NCBI GenBank assembly: GCA_014378805.1
Contig: JACMMY010000134.1
Coordinates: 1 to 9,391, forward strand
Reading direction: 5' to 3'
From: Moraxellaceae bacterium
GTDB lineage: Bacteria; Pseudomonadota; Gammaproteobacteria; Pseudomonadales; Moraxellaceae
Length of the DNA stretch: 9,391 nucleotides
Shown: positions 1 to 7,105 of the stretch, piece after piece
Layout of the letters: every line of letters starts with the position of its first letter
How positions within the stretch are numbered: the stretch's first letter is position 1
Notes under the pieces: generated by a model
Database searches by the model: none
What the model saw: only the letters and a program-made list of their open reading frames with translations
Told to the model about the DNA's origin: nothing
Translations under genes and position numbers: made by a program

Positions 1-621
1 GAATTGGCGCATCAAGGCGATATTATCTCTGATTTAAATCAAGTTTATGATTCGTTGATGCCACATAATGAAGTCCCAGCCGAAGCTTTGAAACCTGTGA
101 TTGATACAACGCAGCTTGCAGAGTGGGAGGGTGAAAGTGCACTAATAGATGAGCATTTGGCTGAGCATACGCGTAGCGAAGAAGACAGTATCTTGGTTCA
201 AGCAGAGCAAATTATAGCGATTCACTTAATCCCCAAAAGCGGTCGTGCATTGGAAGGGCGAACAGTGCTTCGACTTTTGCGTAAATACGGATTGCGTTTT
301 GGTGAAATGGACTTATTTCATCGCTTTGAGGAAACAACGGGTGAAGGCGCAATGATGTTTAGTGTCTTAAAATATACGCCAGATGGTCCCGCTGGATTTG
401 AGTTGGAAACCATCGAACAAGAAAATTTTGAAGGATTGTCTTTTTTTCTCGCACTGCCTGGAATTAAGCCTTTGCAAGGGTTTGATATGATGATGAGCAC
501 TGCACAGCGTTTAGGCAGTGAATGTTATGCACAATTGCTTGATGATCAGATGAACCTACTGAGTGAGCAGTTAAAAAGTCATTATCGTCATCAAGTTTTA
601 GATTTTAGACCTACGCGCTAG
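1..621 (+). CDS. zipA: Cell division protein ZipA, C-terminal part (5' end outside the window)
   Basis: The frame is open from the first base, so this is the 3' end of a longer gene; 206 residues are visible. ZipA is an inner-membrane protein that anchors FtsZ to the membrane and helps recruit the divisome. The N-terminal membrane helix of the family lies outside the window. The first ~65 visible residues are acidic and low in order, fitting the family's linker. From about residue 67 the FtsZ-binding domain follows: a beta strand (QIIAIHLIPK), a conserved GRTVLRLLRKYGLRFGEMDLFHR block, then the FSVLKYTPDGPAGFE and LSFFLALPGIKP segments, ending RPTR. A strong terminator begins 27 bp after the stop, so transcription probably ends here and does not continue into the lipase gene. 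The TTG at base 4 is only an internal codon. Identification is firm; only the missing 5' end limits it. Confidence 0.93.
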   Translation, partial: ELAHQGDIISDLNQVYDSLMPHNEVPAEALKPVIDTTQLAEWEGESALIDEHLAEHTRSEEDSILVQAEQIIAIHLIPKSGRALEGRTVLRLLRKYGLRFGEMDLFHRFEETTGEGAMMFSVLKYTPDGPAGFELETIEQENFEGLSFFLALPGIKPLQGFDMMMSTAQRLGSECYAQLLDDQMNLLSEQLKSHYRHQVLDFRPTR

Positions 622-647
622 GTACACTTCGCGTTGGGTTTTTATTT

Positions 648-680
648 AAAGGGTAATTATTTTTTAATTACCCTTTTTTT
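648..680 (+). terminator. Rho-independent terminator after zipA
   Basis: A perfect 12-bp stem pairs 648-659 (AAAGGGTAATTA) with 665-676, with a five-T loop, and runs straight into a T tract at 674-680. The A run on the left side means it could also work from the opposite strand. It isolates zipA from the lipase gene. Confidence 0.85.
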
Positions 681-758
681 ATACAATATTTTCTTTTTAA
701 GACAAATCCAATGAGTGGAAGCTATTTGATTTGTGGTTTTTGTTGACTGGGTCTCCTT

Positions 759-786
759 TTGTCCTTTCGTCGGTTTTTCGTACAAT
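759..786 (+). promoter_or_regulatory. Candidate sigma70 promoter for the lipase gene
   Basis: TTGTCC (759-764) and TACAAT (781-786) are separated by 16 bp, a fair match to the -35 and -10 consensus. The inferred transcription start, near 793, would leave a leader of about 90 nt before the chosen lipase start. A better -35 match, TTGACT at 743-748, has no -10 at the right distance. This is inferred from sequence only. Confidence 0.35.
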
Positions 787-870
787 TTCCTCAATTCTGT
801 GTGAGAATCGCCCCGTCACGAGATTGACTGAATCGCACACTGATGTGAATGAAAATTATACCAATGATGA

Positions 871-876
871 AAAGGA
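871..876 (+). promoter_or_regulatory. Ribosome binding site that sets the lipase start
   Basis: AAAGGA ends 8 nt before the ATG at 885. The upstream in-frame ATGs at 849, 864 and 867 have no comparable site. This favours 885, from which the protein begins directly with a compact Sec signal peptide. Confidence 0.6.
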
Positions 877-884
877 AAATATCA

Positions 885-1880
885 ATGAAACTCTCTGCAC
901 TTGTTTTTGCTGGAAGCTTACTTTCGACATCACTCGCTTCGGCAACAACCGCAACTTATCAATTCTGTAGCACATCGAGCTGTAAAGCGGGCGGCAGTGC
1001 GACAGTCACTTCAAACTATGCGCAAACCAAATATCCATTAGTGATGGCTCATGGTATGGGTGGTTTTACAGCGATCGGTGGGTTATCGATTGGTCAGTAT
1101 TTTTACGGTATTAATTCTGATCTAACTGCAAACGGCGCAAAAGTATTTGCGACTCAAGTTGCTTCATTCGACTCTTCATCCGTTCGCGGTGAGCAATTGC
1201 TGAGTCAGGTCAAACAAATTTTGGCGATTACTGGTGCTCAAAAAGTGAATTTGATTGGCCATAGCCAAGGCGTGCTTGATTCACGTTATGTGGCCGCGAT
1301 GATCCCAGCCAACATTGCTTCTGTTACAGGTGTTGGTGGCCCGAACCTCGGTTCGCCTGTTGCGGATACGATTAAAAGCGTGACTCAGGCTCCTGTAGTC
1401 GGTGGTTTGTTGACCCCAGTGATTACATCAGGCCTCAACGCGTTCTTCTCATTACTTGATCTTTCGTCTGGACAGCAGTATAGCCAAAATTCGATTGCTG
1501 GTTTAAATCAGCTGACGACATCGGGTATGGTTGCCTTTAACAAGCAATTCCCTCAAGCGATGCCGACATCTTCATGTGGTCAAGGTGCGGCTAAAGTAAA
1601 TAATATTAATTACTATTCTTGGAGCGGTACTCGTTTATTAAGCAATCCTTTGGATGTTTCTGATGGTTTCCTCGCACTGACAGGCGCATTGATTCCTGGT
1701 GCAAGTGATGGTTTAGTTGGTCAATGTTCAAGTCATTTGGGCGTAGTTGTTCGTGATGATTATCCACAAAATCATTTGGATGAAGTGAATTTATTGTTCG
1801 GTTTGGTCAATATTTTTGCGACCAGCCCTGTCACACTGTATCGTAATCAAGCGAACCGCTTAAAACTCGCTGGGCTTTAA
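885..1880 (+). CDS. Secreted triacylglycerol lipase, bacterial lipase family I.1
   Basis: Predicted 331-residue secreted esterase that hydrolyses triacylglycerols outside the cell. Residues 1-20 form a Sec signal peptide (MKLSALVFAG..., cleavage likely after SLASA). The fold is alpha/beta hydrolase: oxyanion region HGMGG at 56-60, nucleophile Ser127 in GHSQG, Asp275 in GASDG, and His297 in NHLDE. Cys231 and Cys281 match the family disulfide, and Asp299 with an Asp of the LDVSD segment (257 or 260) match the calcium site. The spacing of Asp275, Cys281, His297 and Asp299 equals that of Pseudomonas aeruginosa LipA. The mature N-terminus is about 22 residues longer than in that enzyme and carries an extra Cys28/Cys33 pair. 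Family members usually need the Lif foldase and type II secretion; neither is encoded here. In-frame ATGs at 849, 864 and 867 would lengthen the signal peptide. The gene is flanked by terminators, so it is probably monocistronic. Confidence 0.92.
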   Translation: MKLSALVFAGSLLSTSLASATTATYQFCSTSSCKAGGSATVTSNYAQTKYPLVMAHGMGGFTAIGGLSIGQYFYGINSDLTANGAKVFATQVASFDSSSVRGEQLLSQVKQILAITGAQKVNLIGHSQGVLDSRYVAAMIPANIASVTGVGGPNLGSPVADTIKSVTQAPVVGGLLTPVITSGLNAFFSLLDLSSGQQYSQNSIAGLNQLTTSGMVAFNKQFPQAMPTSSCGQGAAKVNNINYYSWSGTRLLSNPLDVSDGFLALTGALIPGASDGLVGQCSSHLGVVVRDDYPQNHLDEVNLLFGLVNIFATSPVTLYRNQANRLKLAGL

Positions 1881-1901
1881 TTTGTCCTGATTTCTTAAAT
1901 C

Positions 1902-1931
1902 AAAAAAGGATGGCAATTGCTGTCCTTTTTT
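1902..1931 (+). terminator. Rho-independent terminator after the lipase gene
   Basis: The A-rich left arm 1903-1914 pairs with 1919-1930 around an AATT loop, giving a 12-bp stem with two G-T wobbles and ending in a run of five or six T. It starts about 20 bp after the lipase stop. Confidence 0.75.
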
Positions 1932-1994
1932 ATGGTCATCGCTATGCTCCTAACTTAATTGCCAATATAAACTGATTTCAATGGACTATTGGAG

Positions 1995-2090
1995 ATGAAG
2001 CAACTTGAAACCGTTGTCTTAATCACAGAAAATGACTCAAGTTATTGCCACGTTATTCGACGTCGCATGAATCTCAGTTTTGGTACTTAA
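1995..2090 (+). CDS. Possible short leader ORF (31 aa) before ligA
   Basis: ATG at 1995, stop TAA at 2088-2090. The predicted peptide begins MKQLETVVLITEND and contains RRR near its end. I recognise no family. No good ribosome binding site precedes it: GGAG touches the start codon, and GGA at 1983-1985 lies 9 nt away. The interest is positional: its stop codon overlaps the AAGGA that serves ligA, so translation of the ORF could couple to ligA. A possible -10 (TATAAA, 1966-1971) lies just upstream without a clear -35. It may equally be a chance ORF in a 219-bp spacer. Confidence 0.2.
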   Translation: MKQLETVVLITENDSSYCHVIRRRMNLSFGT

Positions 2091-2093
2091 GGA
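2089..2093 (+). promoter_or_regulatory. Ribosome binding site that favours the second ATG of ligA
   Basis: AAGGA directly abuts the ATG at 2094, too close to serve it, but lies 6 nt before the in-frame ATG at 2100. It therefore supports initiation at 2100. Confidence 0.55.
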
Positions 2094-2099
2094 ATGGAT

Positions 2100-4199
2100 A
2101 TGATCAGTGATTTATTTGACGACTTAGAAGATGTTGCAAATCAAGAAGATCGTCATGTGAATCAAGATAATACTGATGTCGTGGCAAAAATGCGTCAACT
2201 CATCGAGTTACTGCGCCAACATAGCCATGCCTATTATGTGATGGATGCACCATCGATTGATGATGGTGAATATGACCAGTTGTTTTTCAGTTTAAAAAAA
2301 TTAGAAGAAGAATATCCAGCATTGGTGCAATCAGATTCCCCGATAGCGCGGGTCGGTGGACAAGCGCTGGGTCAATTTAATAGTGTTGTGCATCAAGTGC
2401 CGATGTTGTCACTCGGTAATGTATTTAATCATGAAGATTTGCAATCCTTCGACCAGCGTGTGCGAGACCGATTAGCCGGTCAAAAAATTCAATATGAATT
2501 GGAGTTAAAGCTTGATGGATTGGCGGTGTCATTGCATTACCATGATGGAAAGTTAGTGCAAGCCGTGACACGTGGTGATGGCGAGACAGGCGAAGATGTG
2601 ACTCATAATGCACTGACAATTCGTAATTTGCCGTTGTTATTGGTTGATCCGTTGGGCAAGCCTACGCCACGTGTGCTGGAAGTGCGCGGTGAGGTCTTAA
2701 TTCCAAAAAGTGGCTTCGCTAAGCTCAATCGTGAAGCCGAAGAGAAAGGTCTAAAAACCTATGTCAATCCACGCAATGCTGCTGCAGGGAGTTTGCGTCA
2801 GCTCGATCCAGCAATTGCGGCAACCAGACCACTTGCTTTTTATGCGTACTCAATCGCTCAGAGTGAACCTTTACATGACAACGTGACACAATCAGAATCT
2901 CTGTATTGGTTAAAATCACTGGGTTTCACAGTTTCTGAGCGATTAGAGGTGGTTGATTCGGTTGAGGCGGTACAAGCGGTTTATGATCAGATCAATGCTG
3001 AACGCGAATATCTGTTGGTCGAAATTGATGGCATGGTGGTCAAGGTTGATTCGCTACGTCAGCAACAGCAGTTGGCCTTTTTAAGCCGTGAACCACGTTG
3101 GGCGACGGCGTATAAATTCCCTGCGAAAGCGGCGTTGACGACAGTTGAACAAATTGATTGGCAAGTGGGACGGACAGGAACACTGACGCCAGTTGCAAGG
3201 CTTAATCCTGTGTTTGTCGGCGGGGTCACGGTCAGTAATGTCACACTGCATAATATCGGTGAAATCCAGCGTTTAGATGTGCGTGTGGGCGATACGATCA
3301 GTGTTTATCGCACAGGCGACGTGATTCCAAAAGTTGAGCGCGTTTGGCCTGAGTTCCGTCCTGTGTCTGCGCAAGAAGTCGTTTTACCCAGTGATTGTCC
3401 TGTCTGTGAGTCCCCTGTTGTAATGCCAGAAGGCGAGGCTTTGGCGCGCTGTACAGGTGGGTTATTTTGCCCTGCACAACGGATTGAAGCGATCCGACAT
3501 TTTGTATCGCGTAAAGCGATGGATATTGACGGTTTGGGGGAGCGTTGGGCAGAAGCATTGTTGAGTCAGGGACTGGTACAAGATGTATCGTATCTTTATC
3601 AATTATATACGCGTCGAGATGAGTTGTTGACCATTGAAAAAATGGGTGAGAAATCCGTTCAGAATTTGTTGGAAGCGATTGAATCCAGTAAAAAAACGAC
3701 ATTTTCTCGATTCATTTTTGCATTAGGGATTCGTGGTGTTGGCGAAAATACCTCGCGTAATTTAGCGGAACAGTTCCAAACGTTAGATGCACTATTCGCT
3801 GCTGATTTAGAGAATCTAAAAATGACTGCTGACGTTGGTGAAATTTCGGCGCAGTGGATTTATAGTTTTTTACGTGATGATCATAACAAAGAGGTGATTG
3901 AGCGACTCATTGCGGCGGGTGTTCATTGGGATGCGACTGCGAAAAGGACACGTCAGCCTTTAACCGGCGAAAGCTGGGTGCTGACAGGGACGCTGTCTCG
4001 TTTTACGCGTGAGCAAGCGACGATGATTTTGCAGGAATTGGGTGCGCGGGTGAGTGGCAGCATTTCAGCGAAAACCAAGGCCTTGGTTGCCGGTGAGAAG
4101 GCAGGGAGTAAACTTGCGAAAGCACAAGAGTTAGGTGTTCAAACCCTCACAGAAGATGAGTTTGTGGCATTTGTAGCGACGCATGGCGTTGAGCTTTAA
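2100..4199 (+). CDS. ligA: NAD-dependent DNA ligase LigA
   Basis: The 699-residue product seals 3'-OH/5'-phosphate nicks in DNA using NAD+, in replication and repair. Domains in order: Ia (HAYYVMDAPSIDDGEYDQL region, about 43-61), adenylation domain with catalytic Lys137 in KLDG, OB fold (about 340-420), four-cysteine zinc finger (Cys433, Cys436, Cys451, Cys457), helix-hairpin-helix region (about 458-600, including GIRGVGENTSRNLAEQF) and a C-terminal BRCT domain (about 620-699). The cysteine spacing (3, 15, 6) and the distance from the catalytic Lys equal those of E. coli LigA. The N-terminus is 22 residues longer than the E. coli protein and is acidic. I chose ATG 2100 over 2094 from the AAGGA spacing; the choice changes the protein by two residues. 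No clear terminator separates it from coaX 52 bp downstream, so the two may be co-transcribed. Confidence 0.97.
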   Translation: MISDLFDDLEDVANQEDRHVNQDNTDVVAKMRQLIELLRQHSHAYYVMDAPSIDDGEYDQLFFSLKKLEEEYPALVQSDSPIARVGGQALGQFNSVVHQVPMLSLGNVFNHEDLQSFDQRVRDRLAGQKIQYELELKLDGLAVSLHYHDGKLVQAVTRGDGETGEDVTHNALTIRNLPLLLVDPLGKPTPRVLEVRGEVLIPKSGFAKLNREAEEKGLKTYVNPRNAAAGSLRQLDPAIAATRPLAFYAYSIAQSEPLHDNVTQSESLYWLKSLGFTVSERLEVVDSVEAVQAVYDQINAEREYLLVEIDGMVVKVDSLRQQQQLAFLSREPRWATAYKFPAKAALTTVEQIDWQVGRTGTLTPVARLNPVFVGGVTVSNVTLHNIGEIQRLDVRVGDTISVYRTGDVIPKVERVWPEFRPVSAQEVVLPSDCPVCESPVVMPEGEALARCTGGLFCPAQRIEAIRHFVSRKAMDIDGLGERWAEALLSQGLVQDVSYLYQLYTRRDELLTIEKMGEKSVQNLLEAIESSKKTTFSRFIFALGIRGVGENTSRNLAEQFQTLDALFAADLENLKMTADVGEISAQWIYSFLRDDHNKEVIERLIAAGVHWDATAKRTRQPLTGESWVLTGTLSRFTREQATMILQELGARVSGSISAKTKALVAGEKAGSKLAKAQELGVQTLTEDEFVAFVATHGVEL

Positions 4200-4251
4200 T
4201 CATCTTATTTTTTACTCACTTGGAGTCATTTAAAAAGAGATTCTGGATTAT

Positions 4252-4986
4252 ATGACAACCACACGAAAGTTATGGCTAGACCTTGGGAATACACGACTTA
4301 AGTATTGGTTAACGGAAGGTGACGCACTCATTACGTCTGGTGCAGAGCTGCATCTTCAATCGCCTTCTGATTTGCTACTGGGTTTGGTTGATCGGTTTAG
4401 TGCCTTTCAGGCATCGTTTGTGGGCGTTTCCTCGGTGCTAGATAGTCAGGCAAATCTGCGCATTAAAAAATCATTAGCGCCGTTAAATACACCGATTGAG
4501 TTTGCACAGGTGTTGGCGACGTCACATGGATTAATCACAGGCTATGATCAAATCGAAAAACTCGGGATAGATCGTTGGCTGCAAGTCCTTGCGCTGTCAG
4601 GACAGCAAAAGAATTTCTGTATTGTGGGCTGCGGAACGGCACTAACCCTTGATATGCTGGATGATCAGAATCATTTAGGTGGCTATATTCTGCCGAGTTT
4701 TTATTTACAGCGTGAAGCGTTGGCGCAAGGCACGCGGCGTGTACAAGTACCTGATGGTGCGTTTAGTGATTTATCGGCAGGAAGAAATACGCAAGATGCG
4801 GTTCATCATGGTATTTTGCTTGGTTTGGTCGGTGCAATTGAAAAATTAGTACGTACAGAACCGACGCGTGACTTGGTCTTGACGGGTGGTGATGCCGAGT
4901 TGATTCAAGGTTTCTTGGATGTACCGAATCTGGTACGAGTTGAAAATGATTTATTGTTGAAAGGGTTGAGGCGTTATTTTTCTTGA
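4252..4986 (+). CDS. coaX: Type III pantothenate kinase CoaX
   Basis: The 244-residue product phosphorylates pantothenate with ATP, the first step of coenzyme A synthesis, in the cytoplasm. It belongs to the ASKHA fold. Visible motifs are DLGNTRLK at 10-17 (phosphate-binding loop), GIDRW at 105-109 (Asp107 is the expected catalytic base), GCGTALTLD at 126-134, HLGGYILPS at 141-149 and TGGD at 211-214. Length fits the family. Ribosome binding is modest: GGA lies 4 nt before the ATG, or AGAGA about 11 nt before. It follows ligA by 52 bp in the same direction. The birA gene, which neighbours coaX in Pseudomonas, is not visible here. The gene converges with the propeller gene 40 bp downstream, with no obvious terminator between them. 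Confidence 0.94.
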   Translation: MTTTRKLWLDLGNTRLKYWLTEGDALITSGAELHLQSPSDLLLGLVDRFSAFQASFVGVSSVLDSQANLRIKKSLAPLNTPIEFAQVLATSHGLITGYDQIEKLGIDRWLQVLALSGQQKNFCIVGCGTALTLDMLDDQNHLGGYILPSFYLQREALAQGTRRVQVPDGAFSDLSAGRNTQDAVHHGILLGLVGAIEKLVRTEPTRDLVLTGGDAELIQGFLDVPNLVRVENDLLLKGLRRYFS

Positions 4987-5026
4987 TTGAAATAAATTGA
5001 GTATCGTTATTCGAAGTGTGGATATT

Positions 5027-5947
5027 TTAGTAAAGGCTATTCGCAAAAGCCGAACTATTCACTAGTACTCGTAATACTTCTGAATCCCCACCATCACTGT
5101 CTGTACATAACAAAAAGACTTCGCCATCAACCGTTGATTCCAGCCATGTAATACCTTCGACTTTGATAGGCACTGTTTGACCTTGATCATCTTGAATGAT
5201 CTGCGTAGCCAACGTTTTCCCATCAGTAGACAATACAACAATGAAGCTCCCAAGCACTTCACCATCATCATAAGTGCTAGTGGTTTGCTCAACGGCAGCG
5301 GTCGCAACAATCAGTTTTTTATCCATTAAAAAGCAAGCATCGGAAATACCACTGGCAGAACCATCAATATCGGGCAGTTGTAAATTGAGTGCATTCACAA
5401 ACGATTTTTCTAGCGATTTACCGTCTTGTATTTGCGCTAAATCAAATACCAAAACCCCATGATGGCTGTTAATATTACCGCGCTGGAAGATATAAAGATT
5501 CTGATTGTCTGAACAGATGGCTTCAATGTTAAGATTAGCACTGCCCGTTAAGGCATGACTTTTTGCCAGAAAATTATAATCGACTGCGTTAATCAATTTT
5601 CTGGTTTGATGATTCGAAGGATTGAAAATCAAGGCTTGTTTACGGTTTTCTGTAGAGCCTGAACCCATGACCAGCAGTGTTTGTTGACCATCTATTTCAA
5701 TACAAGTCAGTGCTTCAAAATCAGGTTTTTCGGATTTGCTGAGCGGTACAAGCTGAATCTGTGTGAGCTGTTCAAAAAGCGGGATTTTTTCAAATACAGT
5801 ATTACAGTTAATGAGATTTCTTAGATTTGTTTTAAGCAGATAATGAAAGTCATCGCCAACGAAGTAAATATCCTCACCTATGCAAGCAACACCAGACAGT
5901 GCGCCAATGCCAGAAAGTGATTGCCGCTCAAGGATGATGATATTCAT
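5027..5947 (-). CDS. Uncharacterised beta-propeller-like protein (possibly DUF6929 family)
   Basis: The 306-residue protein has no signal peptide and no membrane segment, so it is probably cytoplasmic. I do not know its function. It shows a blade-like repeat of a conserved acidic or small residue pair followed by beta strands: GIGALSGVACIGEDIYFVGDD (about 13-33), FEALTCIEIDGQQTLLVMG (77-95), IEAICSDNQNLYIFQRGN (141-158), GISDACFLMDKKLIVATAA (200-218) and VEGITWLES..GEVFLLCTD (263-282). Such EA/EG-plus-strand repeats occur in beta-propellers of the phytase-like/DUF6929 kind; the family name is from memory. A C-terminal acidic run (TDSDGGDSE) could bind a cation. No Shine-Dalgarno sequence precedes the ATG at 5947. 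It lies 68 bp after rluB in the same direction, separated by an inverted-repeat element. An enzymatic role (esterase or phytase) is possible but cannot be shown here. Confidence 0.75.
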   Translation of the reverse strand: MNIIILERQSLSGIGALSGVACIGEDIYFVGDDFHYLLKTNLRNLINCNTVFEKIPLFEQLTQIQLVPLSKSEKPDFEALTCIEIDGQQTLLVMGSGSTENRKQALIFNPSNHQTRKLINAVDYNFLAKSHALTGSANLNIEAICSDNQNLYIFQRGNINSHHGVLVFDLAQIQDGKSLEKSFVNALNLQLPDIDGSASGISDACFLMDKKLIVATAAVEQTTSTYDDGEVLGSFIVVLSTDGKTLATQIIQDDQGQTVPIKVEGITWLESTVDGEVFLLCTDSDGGDSEVLRVLVNSSAFANSLY

Positions 5948-5977
5948 AGTATTTACGAATAATATTGTTGTTTGAGA

Positions 5978-6007
5978 GTAGGTTGAAGCGTAGCACCTCC
6001 AACCTAC
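5978..6007. repeat. Intergenic inverted-repeat element between rluB and the propeller gene
   Basis: GTAGGTTG (5978-5985) and CAACCTAC (6000-6007) are perfect 8-bp inverted arms around a 14-nt centre that contains AAGCGTAGC. No T tract follows on either strand, so it is not a typical terminator. The GTAGGTTGG...GCGTAGC...CAACC pattern resembles a dispersed intergenic repeat that I recall from many proteobacterial genomes; this is from memory. Confidence 0.5.
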
Positions 6008-6015
6008 ATTTGTGG

Positions 6016-6867
6016 TTATTCTTCGCGTTTTTGCTGACGCAAATAACCACCACGACGTGCTGGAAGTGGGTTTTCTTGTTGGCGTTCTGCGCGGCGTTTT
6101 GCCATGCCGTATAAGCCTGTACCGATACGTGGTTTCAGCTTGACGCTGTTGACCAGATTCTCGATATCATGTTTATCCAGTTCCATCCAACGACCTGTAC
6201 GCAATTCGCGTGGCAGAATCACTGTGCCATAACGTGTGCGGAGTAGGCGACTGACTTTGAGCTCTTGCGATTCAAACAAACGACGAACTTCGCGGTTACG
6301 ACCTTCTTTCACCACAACTTGATACCAACGGTTAATGCCTTCGCCGCCGATTTCTTTAAACGATTCAAACTTGGCTGGACCATCTTCAAGTTCAACACCT
6401 GTGGTCAGATTGAGAACCATTTTTGGGGTGACTTCGCCCATGACGCGCACGGCGTATTCACGTTCGATTTCGCTCGATGGATGCATCAGTTTGTTGGCCA
6501 ATTCACCATCGTTGGTGAACATCAGCAAACCAGTACTGTTAATGTCCAAACGACCGACCATGACCCAACGATCATTCGGGATTTGTGGTAATTGTTCAAA
6601 TACAGTGACGCGACCTTCAGGATCAGTGCGTGAACAAATTTCGCCTTCAGGTTTGTAGTAAACCAACACGCGACGACGAGTCTCCTCTTCGGATTGATGT
6701 GCGATTTTGCGACCATCAATCCGAAGTTCGTCAGTCTGTTCTACACGTTCACCAACAGTCGCGATGCGACCATTGATACTGACGCGTCCTGCTGCAATAA
6801 CCTCTTCCATATAGCGACGCGAGCCCAAGCCAACGCGTGCAAGGACTTTTTGCAGTTTTTCACTCAT
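6016..6867 (-). CDS. rluB: 23S rRNA pseudouridine synthase RluB (RsuA/RluB/E/F family)
   Basis: The 283-residue product isomerises a uridine (U2605 in E. coli numbering) of 23S rRNA to pseudouridine. Residues 3-50 form an S4 RNA-binding domain (KLQKVLARVGLGSRRYMEE...GRVSING). The catalytic domain follows, with VYYKPEGEICSRTDPEGR at 69-86, catalytic Asp108 in GRLDINSTGLL, and EGRNREVRRLFE (188-199) near the C-terminal side. The last ~35 residues are a basic tail (KRRAERQQ, RRGG, QQKREE), typical of RluB and variable. The start at 6867 is preceded by GAGG with 7 nt spacing. It lies downstream of scpB in the same direction, a common order, but after a 238-bp gap, so it may have its own promoter. 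RluE/RluF are alternatives, less likely given the scpAB neighbourhood and length. Confidence 0.93.
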   Translation of the reverse strand: MSEKLQKVLARVGLGSRRYMEEVIAAGRVSINGRIATVGERVEQTDELRIDGRKIAHQSEEETRRRVLVYYKPEGEICSRTDPEGRVTVFEQLPQIPNDRWVMVGRLDINSTGLLMFTNDGELANKLMHPSSEIEREYAVRVMGEVTPKMVLNLTTGVELEDGPAKFESFKEIGGEGINRWYQVVVKEGRNREVRRLFESQELKVSRLLRTRYGTVILPRELRTGRWMELDKHDIENLVNSVKLKPRIGTGLYGMAKRRAERQQENPLPARRGGYLRQQKREE

Positions 6868-7105
6868 CTCGATACCTCAAGTTCTATTTCTAATCAAATG
6901 TTTGCACATTATGTTTCGTTTCATATCAGTTTTAATCTGACACTTTGACATAAAAATCACTTTGTTTTTTTACAATGCAATATCGTAAAGAAAAAAGGAT
7001 TGGTCTTCGTAGGGAGTCATCATAGTAGGTGTGGATTATCCATCATTTTTAGGCGTAATTATTTATTAGAACAGTTTTTTTGCATACATATGTATGTTAT
7101 CACAT
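6868..7105. other. 238-bp intergenic region between scpB and rluB
   Basis: This AT-rich spacer is long for an scpAB-rluB cluster. I see no rho-independent terminator for scpB and no convincing rluB promoter on the - strand. On the + strand TTGACA (6945-6950) and TACAAT (6971-6976) look like promoter boxes, but the 20-bp spacer is too long. A T7 run lies at 7074-7080, just before the 14-bp palindrome. No ORF of credible length is present. Confidence 0.5.
7083..7096. repeat. Perfect 14-bp palindrome downstream of scpB
   Basis: CATACATATGTATG is a perfect palindrome without a loop, 9 bp past the scpB stop. Read on the - strand it is followed by A, not T, so it is not a normal scpB terminator. 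It could be a protein-binding site or a chance AT-rich palindrome. Confidence 0.35.

Noticed and set aside
849..884. Upstream lipase start giving a 343-aa protein
   Set aside because: No ribosome binding site at 849, 864 or 867, whereas AAAGGA is well placed for 885; the longer signal peptide from 867 remains possible.
3298..3702. 134-codon reading frame on the - strand inside ligA
   Set aside because: It is antisense to the conserved LigA zinc-finger and HhH coding region and shows no protein family features.
5035..5051. Short inverted repeat GGCT...AGCC near the end of the propeller gene as a shared terminator with coaX
   Set aside because: Only four base pairs, no T tract, and it lies inside the coding region of the - strand gene.
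6975..7025. 16-aa basic peptide frame beginning MQYRKEKR on the + strand
   Set aside because: No ribosome binding site, overlaps a T-rich run and a promoter-like box, and is too short to support.
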